A stretch of DNA of 64,000 nt from the NCBI GenBank assembly GCA_963678235.1, contig OY782766.1, positions 2,232,001 to 2,296,000 of the forward strand, in the 5' to 3' direction. Positions 1-8,895 of this stretch are shown in pieces. The DNA is from JABMQB01 sp963678235 (lineage in GTDB: Bacteria; Bacteroidota; Bacteroidia; Bacteroidales; Prolixibacteraceae). How positions within the stretch are numbered: the first letter of the stretch is position 1; each line of letters starts with the position of its first letter. A program made the translations under genes and the position numbers. Under the pieces are notes generated by a model. It was not told the origin of the DNA and did no database searches. It saw only the letters and a program-made list of their open reading frames with translations.

Positions 1-95
1 TAATTTAATGTCTTTAAATTAAAACCATAACACTTCAAATAGAAGATGGTTTATTAAAACCGCCCCGAATTAGCCAATTATCTTACCATGGATTA

Positions 96-1343
96 TTAAG
101 CCTGATCTTTAATATCGTATGCAACAAGACCAGCCCCTCTTCTAATGTATAATATTCCGTTGGCAATTACCGGATGCGCAAAATGTTCCTGCGTCCCTTT
201 CTCTATTTTAAAGGAACTGATAACTTCCATTGAATCCTTACTGTAATCAATCAAATTAACTTCCCCCTTCTGGTTGTAATAGTAAATCCTGTTATCGGCT
301 TCAATAATGCTTCCACTTCCTATTTTTAAAGAATCGGTAATTAAACCACTAGTGGCATTTATCGCTTTGAGGTCTTTTTTGCGGGTACCACATCCGTAAA
401 CCATATCTCCAAGTTTTACAATTCCGCCCATATAACAATCGAAGCCTTTATTTCTCCACACTTCTTTAATCGATGAACCATCCTCCGCTAATTCCAGTTT
501 TACTCCACAATTGCCATCACCAGCAGCGTAATAAATAAATCCACCATCGAAAACAGCGGTATTGCCATGCGTATCGCCATGGCCTAGTGATCTTTTTTCA
601 AGAGGCGTATTGTCTTGTTCGTGCTTCCACAAAAGTTCTCCGGTTGCCACATCAATTCCAACCAAATTATAAGCGGTGAATGTAACAAGCAACTTCCTTG
701 TTGGTAATTCAATTAAAAGTGGTGAGTTATACCCCGGGCGTTCTCCGGCAGCTTTGCAGCTCCAAAACAAATCACCTGTGAACCTGTTTAATGCCACCAC
801 ATTATGCTCTTCACCACCCGGCGTCCAAAATACCATGTCGCCATCAACAAGCGCTGCTTCCGATACTCCAAAACGGGTCATCTGCCCCTGGAAATCATCT
901 ACAAAATCTTTTGACCAAACAACCTCCCCTGCTGTGTTTATACAATATAAATTACCACGGCCAGAGCCAACATAAACCATGTCGTCAACCACTGTAGGAG
1001 CGGACCTTGATCCCGGGAAATTAACTACCCACTCTAAACCATAGTCCGTTTTCCAAAGCAGTTCACCCTGCAAATCAAAACAAAACAAAATGGCCGTACT
1101 ATCTTCGGTACCGGTAACAAATATTTTTTCATCAGTGATAGTTGGTGAGCCATAGCCTGTTCCAAGGATTTCTGTTGACCAAAGCTCTTTTGGTCCTTCA
1201 TCAGGCCACTTGTCTAACAAGTTTTCTTCCAAGTAAATACCTGATCTGTTTTCTCCTCTCCACTGGTAAATTTTTGTTTCCTTATTAGTTGGAGTACAGG
1301 CAAATAATAAAATTGCCAAGAATAATAGTACAGTAAATTTCAT
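96..1343 (-). CDS. PQQ-like beta-propeller lipoprotein
   Basis: A 415-residue protein. The ATG at 1343 was chosen because it begins a lipoprotein signal (MKFTVLLFLAILLFAC, Cys16 lipobox) and avoids overlap with the upstream gene; the frame is open further 5' but without a credible start. Repeated blades of the type GELLWK, GEVVWSKD and GDLFWSC mark a PQQ-binding-like (WD-type) beta-propeller. Such proteins sit in the periplasm or outer membrane as scaffolds or, with bound quinone, as dehydrogenases; no catalytic residues allow a choice here. It lies 16 nt after the DUF3795 gene and is probably cotranscribed with it. A related C-terminal blade set is found at the other end of the window (63562 onward). 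Confidence 0.85.
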   Translation of the reverse strand: MKFTVLLFLAILLFACTPTNKETKIYQWRGENRSGIYLEENLLDKWPDEGPKELWSTEILGTGYGSPTITDEKIFVTGTEDSTAILFCFDLQGELLWKTDYGLEWVVNFPGSRSAPTVVDDMVYVGSGRGNLYCINTAGEVVWSKDFVDDFQGQMTRFGVSEAALVDGDMVFWTPGGEEHNVVALNRFTGDLFWSCKAAGERPGYNSPLLIELPTRKLLVTFTAYNLVGIDVATGELLWKHEQDNTPLEKRSLGHGDTHGNTAVFDGGFIYYAAGDGNCGVKLELAEDGSSIKEVWRNKGFDCYMGGIVKLGDMVYGCGTRKKDLKAINATSGLITDSLKIGSGSIIEADNRIYYYNQKGEVNLIDYSKDSMEVISSFKIEKGTQEHFAHPVIANGILYIRRGAGLVAYDIKDQA

Positions 1344-1359
1344 AGTGCCGTTTTTATGT

Positions 1360-1845
1360 TTAGATTTTTGATTCAAAATATACTTCCTGCATTTTAATAA
1401 CCTGCTCCTTGAATTTTGGAAACTTGTCCCACAAATCTTTTTTGCATTCAGCCAACTCTTCACATTGAACGCAAGAATCAAGTTTCTTTTTAATCGCACA
1501 AGACCTTACCGTGCAACCCGTTAAAACAATCCCCTCAGGTTTTTCTTTGTTTTTACAACCAAAACAGAAAATTTTATCTGCCTCAAAATCAATACCGCGG
1601 GTATCTTTAATATTCCACTGATCATAGGCTTCCTTTTTTAATTTTGGATCATTTTTCTCGGATGCAATCCTAAATGGGCAATTATCGGGACATTTATACC
1701 CACAGTAATTTAGCTCGGCAGGGTTCGGGACCTTATCTTCAAAAGGAAAAGCATGATTGGCAAACAATTCTGGCTTCATTAGAAGCAGGCAACCAGCAGC
1801 ACCCACACTTTTCAGAATAAAATTCCGGCGATTAATTGATTTCAT
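1360..1845 (-). CDS. Tat-exported Cys-rich DUF3795-type protein
   Basis: A 161-residue protein. The start at 1845 is backed by a Shine-Dalgarno-like AAGGAA 7 nt upstream and by the signal that follows: NRRNFILK plus a hydrophobic stretch, a twin-arginine signal. The mature part is packed with cysteines: CGYKCPDNCPF, CFGCKNK, CTVRSC, CVQCEELAEC. This spacing is that of DUF3795, a family thought to bind a metal or Fe-S centre. Most DUF3795 proteins are cytosolic and short. A Tat leader suggests that this one is folded with its cofactor before export. It is followed 16 nt later by the PQQ-propeller lipoprotein, so the two may work together outside the inner membrane; that link is inference. Confidence 0.8.
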   Translation of the reverse strand: MKSINRRNFILKSVGAAGCLLLMKPELFANHAFPFEDKVPNPAELNYCGYKCPDNCPFRIASEKNDPKLKKEAYDQWNIKDTRGIDFEADKIFCFGCKNKEKPEGIVLTGCTVRSCAIKKKLDSCVQCEELAECKKDLWDKFPKFKEQVIKMQEVYFESKI

Positions 1846-1999
1846 TTTGGTTTCCTTTAAAGTTGAATTTCGCAGCAATGAAGGTACAAAAAATTACAGC
1901 TTCATAAGAGGGATTTTAGATACATATCTACTGGTTATCCACAAGTAGTTAGATTTGATCTGCAAAATGGCTTATATTACTGATTTTTGTTAGGGTTTT

Positions 2000-3127
2000 C
2001 TATTTGTCATAAAATCGACCTAAGGCAACCTCTTGGTTTATTGGATAGTTTTTATCCTGGATTAATTTGACCATTTCTTTGGCAAAATAAGGGGCAAACA
2101 TCACACCTTTTGTGCCCAAACCATTAAACATCCCCAATTTTGGGTATTCAGGATGAAAACCCAGTATCGGACGCCTGTCTTTTACCGTTGGCCGAACCCC
2201 TGCCCAATGTTGCTCAACTTTGTAGGGGACTAAGATCAGGTCTTGCAAACGGTCCTCAATAGATTCACGTCCTGCATTGGTGGGTTGATCCGTAAGATCA
2301 TCCCAATTATAAGTCGAACCAACTTTAAATACTGAACGCCCAACCGGCAAAACATATACTTTTTTTGTGTAAATATAATTCCCGGGCAATTCCGGTGCAT
2401 TAATCAATAACAATTCTCCCTTTGATGGGGCAAACTCAACGAATTTAAAGTGTGGGTTGTAAATCGAGTGAAATCCCTTGCAAAAAATTATTCCGGCAGC
2501 TTCCGATCCTTTCCAAAACACCTTTTCTTTTTCCAAATGAATATCCTCATATTCAAAATTAGCTTGTATCAGATTTCCATTGTTTGAAAAGTACCTGGAA
2601 AGTGTTTTTAAAAACAAAGATGTTTTCAGGTACCCTGAACTTTGTACTTGTCCGAAACCATAGAAACGATGAAGCCCGTGCTGAAATTTATCCTTTTCAA
2701 TATTGCTTATGTAGTCATCAAATCCACCACTTTCTTTTTTCTCTTCCCAAAGTGAAAATTCTTGTTTCGAAAGCGGTTTTAAAATATCAATCGGGTGAAA
2801 AAACTTTTTTGAAAACCTTGTTTCCAATCCTGAATAAGTATCTAATGCAAATGGAAGTGCCTCATCGACCATCCAACTTTTTGTAAGCCTTTTAAATACT
2901 AGTGGATTCACAATTCCGGCGGCAACCGAAGAAGCGCTAATTTTTGAAGGAGAAGCAATAATTTGAAAAGGGATTTTGGCTTTTTCCATTTCCAGGGCGA
3001 GCATGGTTCCTGCCAAACCCTGTCCAACAATAATATAAGGTAAATCTTTCAAAACAAATCTATGCTTTAATGAGTGATATTTACATTGCCAACTTTTAGG
3101 GTGCAACCAAACGATCCTAAAAATCAT
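2000..3127 (-). CDS. FAD-dependent oxidoreductase (DAO family)
   Basis: A 375-residue protein with a Rossmann dinucleotide-binding motif GQGLAG near residue 36 and a C-terminal DAO-family segment (HWAGVRP, then FNGLGTKGV). Proteins of this family oxidise amines or amino acids using FAD; the substrate cannot be told. About 30 residues precede the Rossmann strand, more than usual. An alternative TTG start at 3052 would give a protein beginning just before that strand and may be the true start. It stands alone, with a 120-bp gap to the DUF3795 gene downstream and a divergent neighbour upstream. Confidence 0.8.
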   Translation of the reverse strand: MIFRIVWLHPKSWQCKYHSLKHRFVLKDLPYIIVGQGLAGTMLALEMEKAKIPFQIIASPSKISASSVAAGIVNPLVFKRLTKSWMVDEALPFALDTYSGLETRFSKKFFHPIDILKPLSKQEFSLWEEKKESGGFDDYISNIEKDKFQHGLHRFYGFGQVQSSGYLKTSLFLKTLSRYFSNNGNLIQANFEYEDIHLEKEKVFWKGSEAAGIIFCKGFHSIYNPHFKFVEFAPSKGELLLINAPELPGNYIYTKKVYVLPVGRSVFKVGSTYNWDDLTDQPTNAGRESIEDRLQDLILVPYKVEQHWAGVRPTVKDRRPILGFHPEYPKLGMFNGLGTKGVMFAPYFAKEMVKLIQDKNYPINQEVALGRFYDK

Positions 3128-3266
3128 TGGTGCTGACTAATTTTAATACGCAATGTCCATATAACATCTATTCTGCCTATTAAGTTTATCAAACAGCATC
3201 ACATGGGATTAATTCTCGGAATTTGGTTTTTATAATGTACTTTTAAGTTCATAAAATAAGTGTCAA

Positions 3267-4490
3267 ATGAAAACAGTGTCCGAAATTCTTCTATTAGTTT
3301 TTACTTTCTTACTGGTAGTTAACCCGAAATCTTCATTTTCAAAAGAAAAAGTAATTTTAGTGATTATTGATGGATTAAGGTACAGCGAAGGGCTGGGGGA
3401 CTCAAACCATACTTATGTGCCCGAAATGTGGCAACTTGCACAACAAGGCTCGTATATTTCTGATTTTCAAAACGACAAATATACTTACACCTCGAGAGCT
3501 ATTCCTACCATTTGGTGTGGCACCTGGACCGACGTAACCGATACTACCTACAACGGGAGAAGCACACAATATTCAAAATCGCCAAGTATTTGGGAATACA
3601 TCCGGAAACAGGAAAACCTGAGCGCAAAAAAATGCAGTTATATCTTAAAGTATGTGAGTAGCCTTTGGCTCCCAAGTTTCGATAAGGATTATGGTCCTGC
3701 TTACTGGCCCGAATTTTATAGTTCAGGAAGTTCGGATGTGGATGTTTTTGAAAATGCCAGGTCAATTTTGAAGCAAGACCAACCTGAATTTGCAGTTGTT
3801 TATTTTGCGGAGGTTGACCATGCAGGACATTCCGGCGACTGGCAATATTATACATCGTCCATTGAAACCGCCGATATGCTTGTTGGGCATTTATGGGAAG
3901 AATTACAAAACGATCCTTTTTACAAAGATTCTACCACGATGATCGTTACAAACGATCATGGAAGGCATGACGATGACCATGGTGGATTCCAGGGGCATGG
4001 CGATGGTTGCCAGGGCTGTAGGCAAATCCAATTTCTTGCAATTGGTCCACACATAAAAAAGAACCACAGATCAAGCATTCCCGGAATTTTGCCGGATGTT
4101 GCAGTAACTGCAGCAAGCATTTTAGGTGTCGACTGCCCGAAGGCTACAGGCCGAGTTTTGGAAGAATTGTTTATTGAAACCAGCACTGAAAACCTAAAAG
4201 GCAAAGGTTCCAATTTAAGGGTCATTTCAAGTTATCCAAATCCCTTCGCATCCAGCATCAGTATTGAGGTTCAACAAGCTACCGCTTTCGATATTGCCTG
4301 GTTTATTTATGATGCCGACGGGAAACAAGTATTCTCAGAGTCGAAGCCATTATTCTTCGCGGGCAGCAACATTTTAACATGGGACGGAAAAAAGTCGAAT
4401 GGAGAACAAGTGAAACCCGGTTTGTATTTCTATACCATCTCTAGTTTGGAAGAAAAAGCTTCGGGAAAAATAGTATTTCTCGGAAAATAA
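3267..4490 (+). CDS. Secreted phosphodiesterase/alkaline-phosphatase-like protein with T9SS sorting domain
   Basis: A 407-residue protein. It opens with a Sec signal peptide (about residues 1-25). Metal-site motifs of the alkaline phosphatase/type I phosphodiesterase superfamily follow: IIDGLRY, EVDHAGHSGDW and the His/Asp-rich TNDHGRHDDDHGG. The last 80 residues form a Bacteroidota C-terminal sorting domain: SSYPNPF, an immunoglobulin-like strand pattern with GKKSNGEQVKPGLYFY, and a basic C-terminal strand. This shows export by the type IX secretion system, so the enzyme should act on the surface or outside the cell. The substrate (nucleotide, phospholipid or sulfate ester) cannot be told. 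Confidence 0.85.
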   Translation: MKTVSEILLLVFTFLLVVNPKSSFSKEKVILVIIDGLRYSEGLGDSNHTYVPEMWQLAQQGSYISDFQNDKYTYTSRAIPTIWCGTWTDVTDTTYNGRSTQYSKSPSIWEYIRKQENLSAKKCSYILKYVSSLWLPSFDKDYGPAYWPEFYSSGSSDVDVFENARSILKQDQPEFAVVYFAEVDHAGHSGDWQYYTSSIETADMLVGHLWEELQNDPFYKDSTTMIVTNDHGRHDDDHGGFQGHGDGCQGCRQIQFLAIGPHIKKNHRSSIPGILPDVAVTAASILGVDCPKATGRVLEELFIETSTENLKGKGSNLRVISSYPNPFASSISIEVQQATAFDIAWFIYDADGKQVFSESKPLFFAGSNILTWDGKKSNGEQVKPGLYFYTISSLEEKASGKIVFLGK

Positions 4491-4528
4491 TCACCCAATT
4501 CAATCGACTGAAAAATTTCATTTATTTT

Positions 4529-4536
4529 TACCTTTG
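4529..4536 (+). promoter_or_regulatory. Bacteroidota -7 promoter element TACCTTTG
   Basis: TACCTTTG matches the TAnnTTTG -7 consensus of Bacteroidota. It lies 49 bp before the Rrf2-family ATG. No clear -33 TTTG is visible at the expected spacing. Confidence 0.45.
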
Positions 4537-4584
4537 AACAATTCACATAGATTTTAATAAATTAACAGCTCAAGATCGTTTGAA

Positions 4585-4995
4585 ATGATAATAACAAAAA
4601 CCACAGAATACTCGATTCGGATCTTGAGCTTTATGTCGTTGAGCAACGATAAGCTTATTACGGCCAAATTCCTTCAGAAACATTTAAAAATCCCACCAAG
4701 ATATTTATTCCGTTTGTTGACCAGTCTAACAAAAAGTGGATTTATTGAAAGTAAACAGGGACGAAACGGCGGATATGTCTTTCTAAAAAGCCTGGATGAA
4801 ATTTTTGTATCGGATATTATTGATGCTGTGGAAGGTAAAAACCCGTTTAACGACTGCATCCTCGGGCTTCACGAATGTATGTTTGAAAAACCATGTTCGA
4901 TGCACCATGTTTGGGCAGATGCGAAAAAATCGGTTATAAAAGTATTAAAAAATACTACCCTTGCCGATTTTAGAAAAGAACAAGGGTATGAATAA
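4585..4995 (+). CDS. Rrf2-family transcriptional regulator, probably Fe-S
   Basis: A 136-residue winged-helix regulator of the Rrf2 family (IscR/NsrR relatives). The opening MIITKTTEYSIRIL and the wing segment ESKQGRNGGYVF are typical. Three cysteines in the C-terminal half (CILGLHEC then MFEKPC) have the arrangement that binds a [2Fe-2S] or [4Fe-4S] cluster in IscR and NsrR. It should therefore sense iron-sulfur status, nitric oxide or redox stress. It lies directly upstream, on the same strand, of the nitronate-monooxygenase-like gene with its own Cys cluster, a likely target. The 260-bp gap and the separate promoter at 5141 suggest two transcripts. Confidence 0.88.
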   Translation: MIITKTTEYSIRILSFMSLSNDKLITAKFLQKHLKIPPRYLFRLLTSLTKSGFIESKQGRNGGYVFLKSLDEIFVSDIIDAVEGKNPFNDCILGLHECMFEKPCSMHHVWADAKKSVIKVLKNTTLADFRKEQGYE

Positions 4996-5140
4996 TTCAT
5001 GGTTTCCTATCGGGAACTCAAGCGATGGCTTTCCTTTATAAATTCATAAGATCTCAATTCTCATGGAAAAATGTGTTTAAAGATGACGTTAATTCTTTTG
5101 TATGAAACAGCAATGTCGTTTAATGTCTAAGCTAAAATGC

Positions 5141-5148
5141 TATCTTTG
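5141..5148 (+). promoter_or_regulatory. Bacteroidota -7 promoter element TATCTTTG
   Basis: A full match to TAnnTTTG, 111 bp before the ATG at 5259, in the gap after the Rrf2 gene. It would give the large NMO-like gene its own transcript. No convincing -33 box is seen. Confidence 0.5.
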
Positions 5149-5258
5149 GACAAATAATTTTTAATCAACAGTGGGCAGGGGTTATAGTGTAGTTGAATAC
5201 CTTTCTACAAAGTCCGGGTTCCGGATTCCAACTCATTAACGATTACAAACAAGACAGA

Positions 5259-7076
5259 ATGGGCAAAACACATACTTTTCACATCCCTGTTATGGGATTG
5301 GCATTTACAATTGATACTCCCTTAAAAGTTTCTCAATTTGGTATCGACTCGGTAATTTCATTGGTTGACGACATTTTGATGGAACGTTTGCGAAAAATGT
5401 ACTGCAAAATCCATGAATTGCCATACAAAGAAATCAGCGATAAAATTGATGATTTCAGGGCAAAGCGGATCACAGCATATTTAGATATGGTGAATGAGCT
5501 GGCAGAAAAGAAGTTCGAAGAAATCAAGAATATTACTTCTGAAAAAAGCGCCGAGTTAAAAGAATTTTTCCAACTGCTACCTGACAGTTCTAAGCTAAAG
5601 CAGGACTTTAAAAAGTTAACTGCAAAAGTCCCTTCGTTAAATGAAATAAAAAGCTGGGTAAAAGAAAACCTTTCGATGGGAAGTATTGATGTGAACATCA
5701 TGACCAAACTGGATAAAGTTAACTACAAGAACGGAGAAGAGCTTTCATCGGAATTTAATGATGCACATGCTGCGCTTCGTGGTTTTGCAAATAGCGATTT
5801 ATCTTCATCACTGGTACTTTCGGCTGGTATGAATCCAAGGCTTTACAGTTATATTGAACAGTTTGAAGATTTTTACCCTGACGAAAACGGGTATATAAAA
5901 AAGAAGATCATTCTTAAAGTTAGTGATTACAGATCGGCAATGATCCAGGGAAAATTCCTGGCAAAAAAAGGCTTGTGGGTTTCAGAATACAGGATTGAAT
6001 CAGGATTGAATTGTGGAGGCCATGCTTTTGCCACCGACGGTTATTTGATGGGACCAATACTTGCCGAGTTCAGGGATAACAGGGATGAGCTCATAAGTTC
6101 GGTACATGATGTATTCACGAATACACTTAAAAACAAAAATAAATTTGTGCCCTCGGAGGCATTGCCTTTAAAAATTACTGCACAGGGTGGCGTTGGAAGC
6201 GCCGAAGAACATCAATTTTTATTGGAGCACTACCAAATTGATTCGGTGGGCTGGGGTTCTCCATTCTTATTGGTTCCTGAAGCTGCAACCATCGATGAAA
6301 CAACCATCGATATACTTAGTAAAGCAGGAGAAGAGGATTATTATGTAAGCAATACATCGCCTCTGGGTGTTTCATTTAACAGCGTAAAAGGCAATACAAA
6401 AGACAGGGAAAGAGATGCCATAGCAGCAACTGGAAAACCAGGTTTTGCCTGCACGAAGAAGTTCTTGGTTTCCAGTAGAGAATACACCGAAAAAAGTATC
6501 TGTACCGCATCAAAGCAATATCAGAAAATAAAATTAAATGAATTGCAACAGGAAAGCCTAACCCCAGAAGCTTATCAAAAGCGTTTAGGTAAAATTACCG
6601 AAAGAACCTGCTTGTGCGAAGGACTGGCAACGGCTGGTTATCTGACGTACGGCATTGAAAACGAAAAGGAAAGTAAAGGCGTATCTGTTTGTCCGGGACC
6701 AAACCTTGCTTATTTCCATCGTAAAATGAGTTTGAAGGAAATGGTTGACCATATTTACGGAAAAGCAAATATGATCATCCATAAAAACCGTCCAAATATG
6801 TTTGTAAAAGAACTCCGGATATACCTTGATTTTTTAGCAAACAAATTGGATGAAGCCAAAGCCAATGTGACGAAAAAACAACAAAAATACCTGGCTGACT
6901 TTGCGAAAAACCTGAAGGATGGCATTGAATACTACACCGAGCTTTTTAATGAGCTTAAGGATAGTTTTGAAGAAACCAAGGAAACCATTATCTCCGATTT
7001 AGAACGGTATTTAGAGACTTTAAATGGTTTAAATTCGGAGATTGAAAAACTTGAACTTGTTCCTGTAAGAACCTAA
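5259..7076 (+). CDS. Nitronate-monooxygenase-like (TIM-barrel) protein with Cys cluster
   Basis: A 605-residue protein from the ATG at 5259; an in-frame TTG at 5193 would add 22 residues. The segments HIPVMGLAF near the start, CGGHAF near residue 253 and ITAQGGVGSAEE near residue 306 followed by VGWGSPFL resemble the FMN/phosphate-binding loops of nitronate monooxygenase/2-nitropropane dioxygenase barrels. This assignment is from motif shape only. Two features are unusual for that family. A large insertion and C-terminal extension ends in a charged, probably coiled-coil tail (about 520-600). Five cysteines between about 398 and 477 (PGFAC, ICTAS, TCLC, VCPG) could hold an Fe-S cluster. It follows an Rrf2-type regulator that may control it. 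It is much longer than the roughly 350 residues usual for the family. Confidence 0.6.
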   Translation: MGKTHTFHIPVMGLAFTIDTPLKVSQFGIDSVISLVDDILMERLRKMYCKIHELPYKEISDKIDDFRAKRITAYLDMVNELAEKKFEEIKNITSEKSAELKEFFQLLPDSSKLKQDFKKLTAKVPSLNEIKSWVKENLSMGSIDVNIMTKLDKVNYKNGEELSSEFNDAHAALRGFANSDLSSSLVLSAGMNPRLYSYIEQFEDFYPDENGYIKKKIILKVSDYRSAMIQGKFLAKKGLWVSEYRIESGLNCGGHAFATDGYLMGPILAEFRDNRDELISSVHDVFTNTLKNKNKFVPSEALPLKITAQGGVGSAEEHQFLLEHYQIDSVGWGSPFLLVPEAATIDETTIDILSKAGEEDYYVSNTSPLGVSFNSVKGNTKDRERDAIAATGKPGFACTKKFLVSSREYTEKSICTASKQYQKIKLNELQQESLTPEAYQKRLGKITERTCLCEGLATAGYLTYGIENEKESKGVSVCPGPNLAYFHRKMSLKEMVDHIYGKANMIIHKNRPNMFVKELRIYLDFLANKLDEAKANVTKKQQKYLADFAKNLKDGIEYYTELFNELKDSFEETKETIISDLERYLETLNGLNSEIEKLELVPVRT

Positions 7077-7215
7077 TCGTTCAAAGAATTCAGCATTCAT
7101 TAACAAAAATCTCTGATTGTTTGATTTTGAACTGATTTAACAGGATATTCGCAGCATTTTACAGGATTATTTTTTGGTTGATATATTAAAGTTATAACCT
7201 CAAAGAATTATCAAA

Positions 7216-7848
7216 ATGTTTGGAATAGAAAATTATCTCGGATTCATTGCTGCAGGAATAATCCTAAACCTGACACCAGGTGCAGATACCATGTATATTT
7301 TGACCCGAAGTATATCGCAAGGACGAAAAGCAGGAATATATTCTGTTCTTGGAATATCAACTGGGTGCCTGATCCATACCATTTTAGCATCGTTTGGATT
7401 GTCGATAATTTTAGCTAAATCGGCAACAGCCTTTGCCATTGTAAAATATGCCGGTGTGGTTTACCTGGTATATTTAGGTATTAAAATGATTCTTCACAAA
7501 AAAAACTCATTTGAAAATAATTCTTCACAAATTGAGCGGATTGATTTGAAAAAGGTGTATAAACAAGGAGTATTGACCAATGTATTGAATCCTAAAATCG
7601 CCCTTTTCTTTTTGGCTTTTCTGCCACAATTCATTAATCCGAATTATGCAAGTGGTTTTCTTCCGTTTATGATTTTAGGTTTTACCTTTATGACAACAGG
7701 AACATTATGGTGCCTGTTTTTAGCTTATGCCGCATCTTTTATTACCAAGACCTTACGGAAAAACGACAAAATAGGATTGGTGCTGCAAAAAATAAGTGGT
7801 CTGATTTTTATTGGATTAGGAATACGCTTATTAATGCAAAAACAATGA
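7216..7848 (+). CDS. LysE-family amino-acid exporter
   Basis: A 210-residue integral membrane protein with about six hydrophobic segments and the family hallmark LNLTPGADTMYI near the N terminus, then VLTNVLNPKIALFFLAFLPQF. LysE/RhtB transporters export amino acids or related small molecules across the inner membrane. The substrate cannot be told from sequence. It stands alone, with about 140 bp upstream and a convergent MOSC gene downstream. Confidence 0.9.
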   Translation: MFGIENYLGFIAAGIILNLTPGADTMYILTRSISQGRKAGIYSVLGISTGCLIHTILASFGLSIILAKSATAFAIVKYAGVVYLVYLGIKMILHKKNSFENNSSQIERIDLKKVYKQGVLTNVLNPKIALFFLAFLPQFINPNYASGFLPFMILGFTFMTTGTLWCLFLAYAASFITKTLRKNDKIGLVLQKISGLIFIGLGIRLLMQKQ

Positions 7849-7904
7849 AAAGTACTATAATTATTATGGCAAGTTTGTGAAAATTGAGTTTTTAGATCAC
7901 GCTT

Positions 7905-8540
7905 TTACAACAACTTCCTGAGTAAATCATTTTTGCAGGATGCCGCGAGAAATTCAGTATTTGCAACCTTCATAATAGATTCATCCGAAAAATTATCGGC
8001 ATACAACAATTGAAATACTTCATAAACTGAAACCTGTTCATCTGAACGCTCCACAAGTTCAAGCTCATCGCCTTTTGAAACATTGCCTTCGCGCAATACC
8101 CTGACATATACTCCGGAATGTGCTAATTCAATGAAATCCCCCACAGCTTTTTGTGAGCCGAATCGAACGCCCAACTTAAAGCAGGGTTGACGGGGTTGGG
8201 TTACCTGAACCAGGGCAGTTCCGATTTTATAAACATCGCCAATAAATACCTTATTCTCATTTAATCCTTCAACAGTAAGGTTCTCGCCAAACATTCCGGG
8301 TTGCCAATTCAAATCGGGGTACAATTCCTTCCATTCCGGATAAACATCTTCCGAAAACAGATAACAAGCTTTATCGCGCCCCCCATGATATCTTCGGTCG
8401 ATTACCGAATCGCCTACAACATCTTCCAGTCCTAAGGACAATGGCTCAGTTACCGGATATTTACAAATACCTGTTTGCACTTTTTTGCCCCGCCAGATGA
8501 TGGTTTCCTTTTTCCCTATATTAACTGAAACAATTTTCAT
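7905..8540 (-). CDS. MOSC-domain protein (YiiM-like)
   Basis: A 211-residue protein with a complete MOSC beta-barrel: DRRYHGGRDKACY, PGMFGENLTVEG, then TQPRQPCFKLG with the conserved cysteine. A C-terminal helical segment is typical of YiiM-type proteins. MOSC domains carry sulfur or bind molybdenum cofactor; YiiM relatives reduce N-hydroxylated compounds. It is a single gene, convergent with the LysE gene. Confidence 0.88.
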   Translation of the reverse strand: MKIVSVNIGKKETIIWRGKKVQTGICKYPVTEPLSLGLEDVVGDSVIDRRYHGGRDKACYLFSEDVYPEWKELYPDLNWQPGMFGENLTVEGLNENKVFIGDVYKIGTALVQVTQPRQPCFKLGVRFGSQKAVGDFIELAHSGVYVRVLREGNVSKGDELELVERSDEQVSVYEVFQLLYADNFSDESIMKVANTEFLAASCKNDLLRKLL

Positions 8541-8669
8541 ATTTCAAAGATAAGACTGTAATGGAATAAGAGACTGTATTGATTTAAATTTATTTGAAGC
8601 GTCAAATCAAAGCCATCAATTCCACTACAATCTATTTATTATTGGATTCTCTCACAAATATCTAAACTA

Positions 8670-8698
8670 AAACCTATGTACTGAAAGTACATAGGTTT
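8670..8698. terminator. 13-bp perfect inverted repeat with GAA loop
   Basis: AAACCTATGTACT at 8670-8682 pairs perfectly with 8686-8698 across a 3-nt loop. It lies between two minus-strand genes, downstream of the sialidase-fold gene. There is only a weak T-run on the minus strand, so it may be a bidirectional terminator or a protein-binding palindrome. Confidence 0.45.
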
Positions 8699-8878
8699 AA
8701 AATTGAATGAAATTCAAAAATAATGAACAAAGCAGACAAGAGTATTAAGTAATGAGTAGAGAGAAAAAGCAAAATAATTCTCAATACTCAAATCTACTTC
8801 ACTTTAAAATGAAAATTTATAGAAACTAAAGTAGCTGCAATGAAATTGCAGGGTTTTAACCATTAACTTGAAAATAAA
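8696..8878 (+). repeat. Dispersed intergenic repeat, copy 1
   Basis: About 183 bp that recur with few changes at 22626-22819 in the same orientation. Shared landmarks are AATGAACAAAGCAGACA, an inverted pair GAGTATTRAG/CTCAATACTC (one mismatch in this copy) and a hairpin CTGCAAT/ATTGCAG at 8835-8851. It has no open frame. Together with the adjacent hairpin it fills the 355-bp gap between the MOSC gene and the sialidase-fold gene. Confidence 0.85.
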
Positions 8879-8895
8879 GAAGGCAAAGGGAAACT

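Noticed and set aside
1..95. Terminator AAACCAT/ATGGTTT at the left edge
   Set aside because: Only 7 bp with a 20-nt loop in AT-rich DNA and no T-run; it may be chance.
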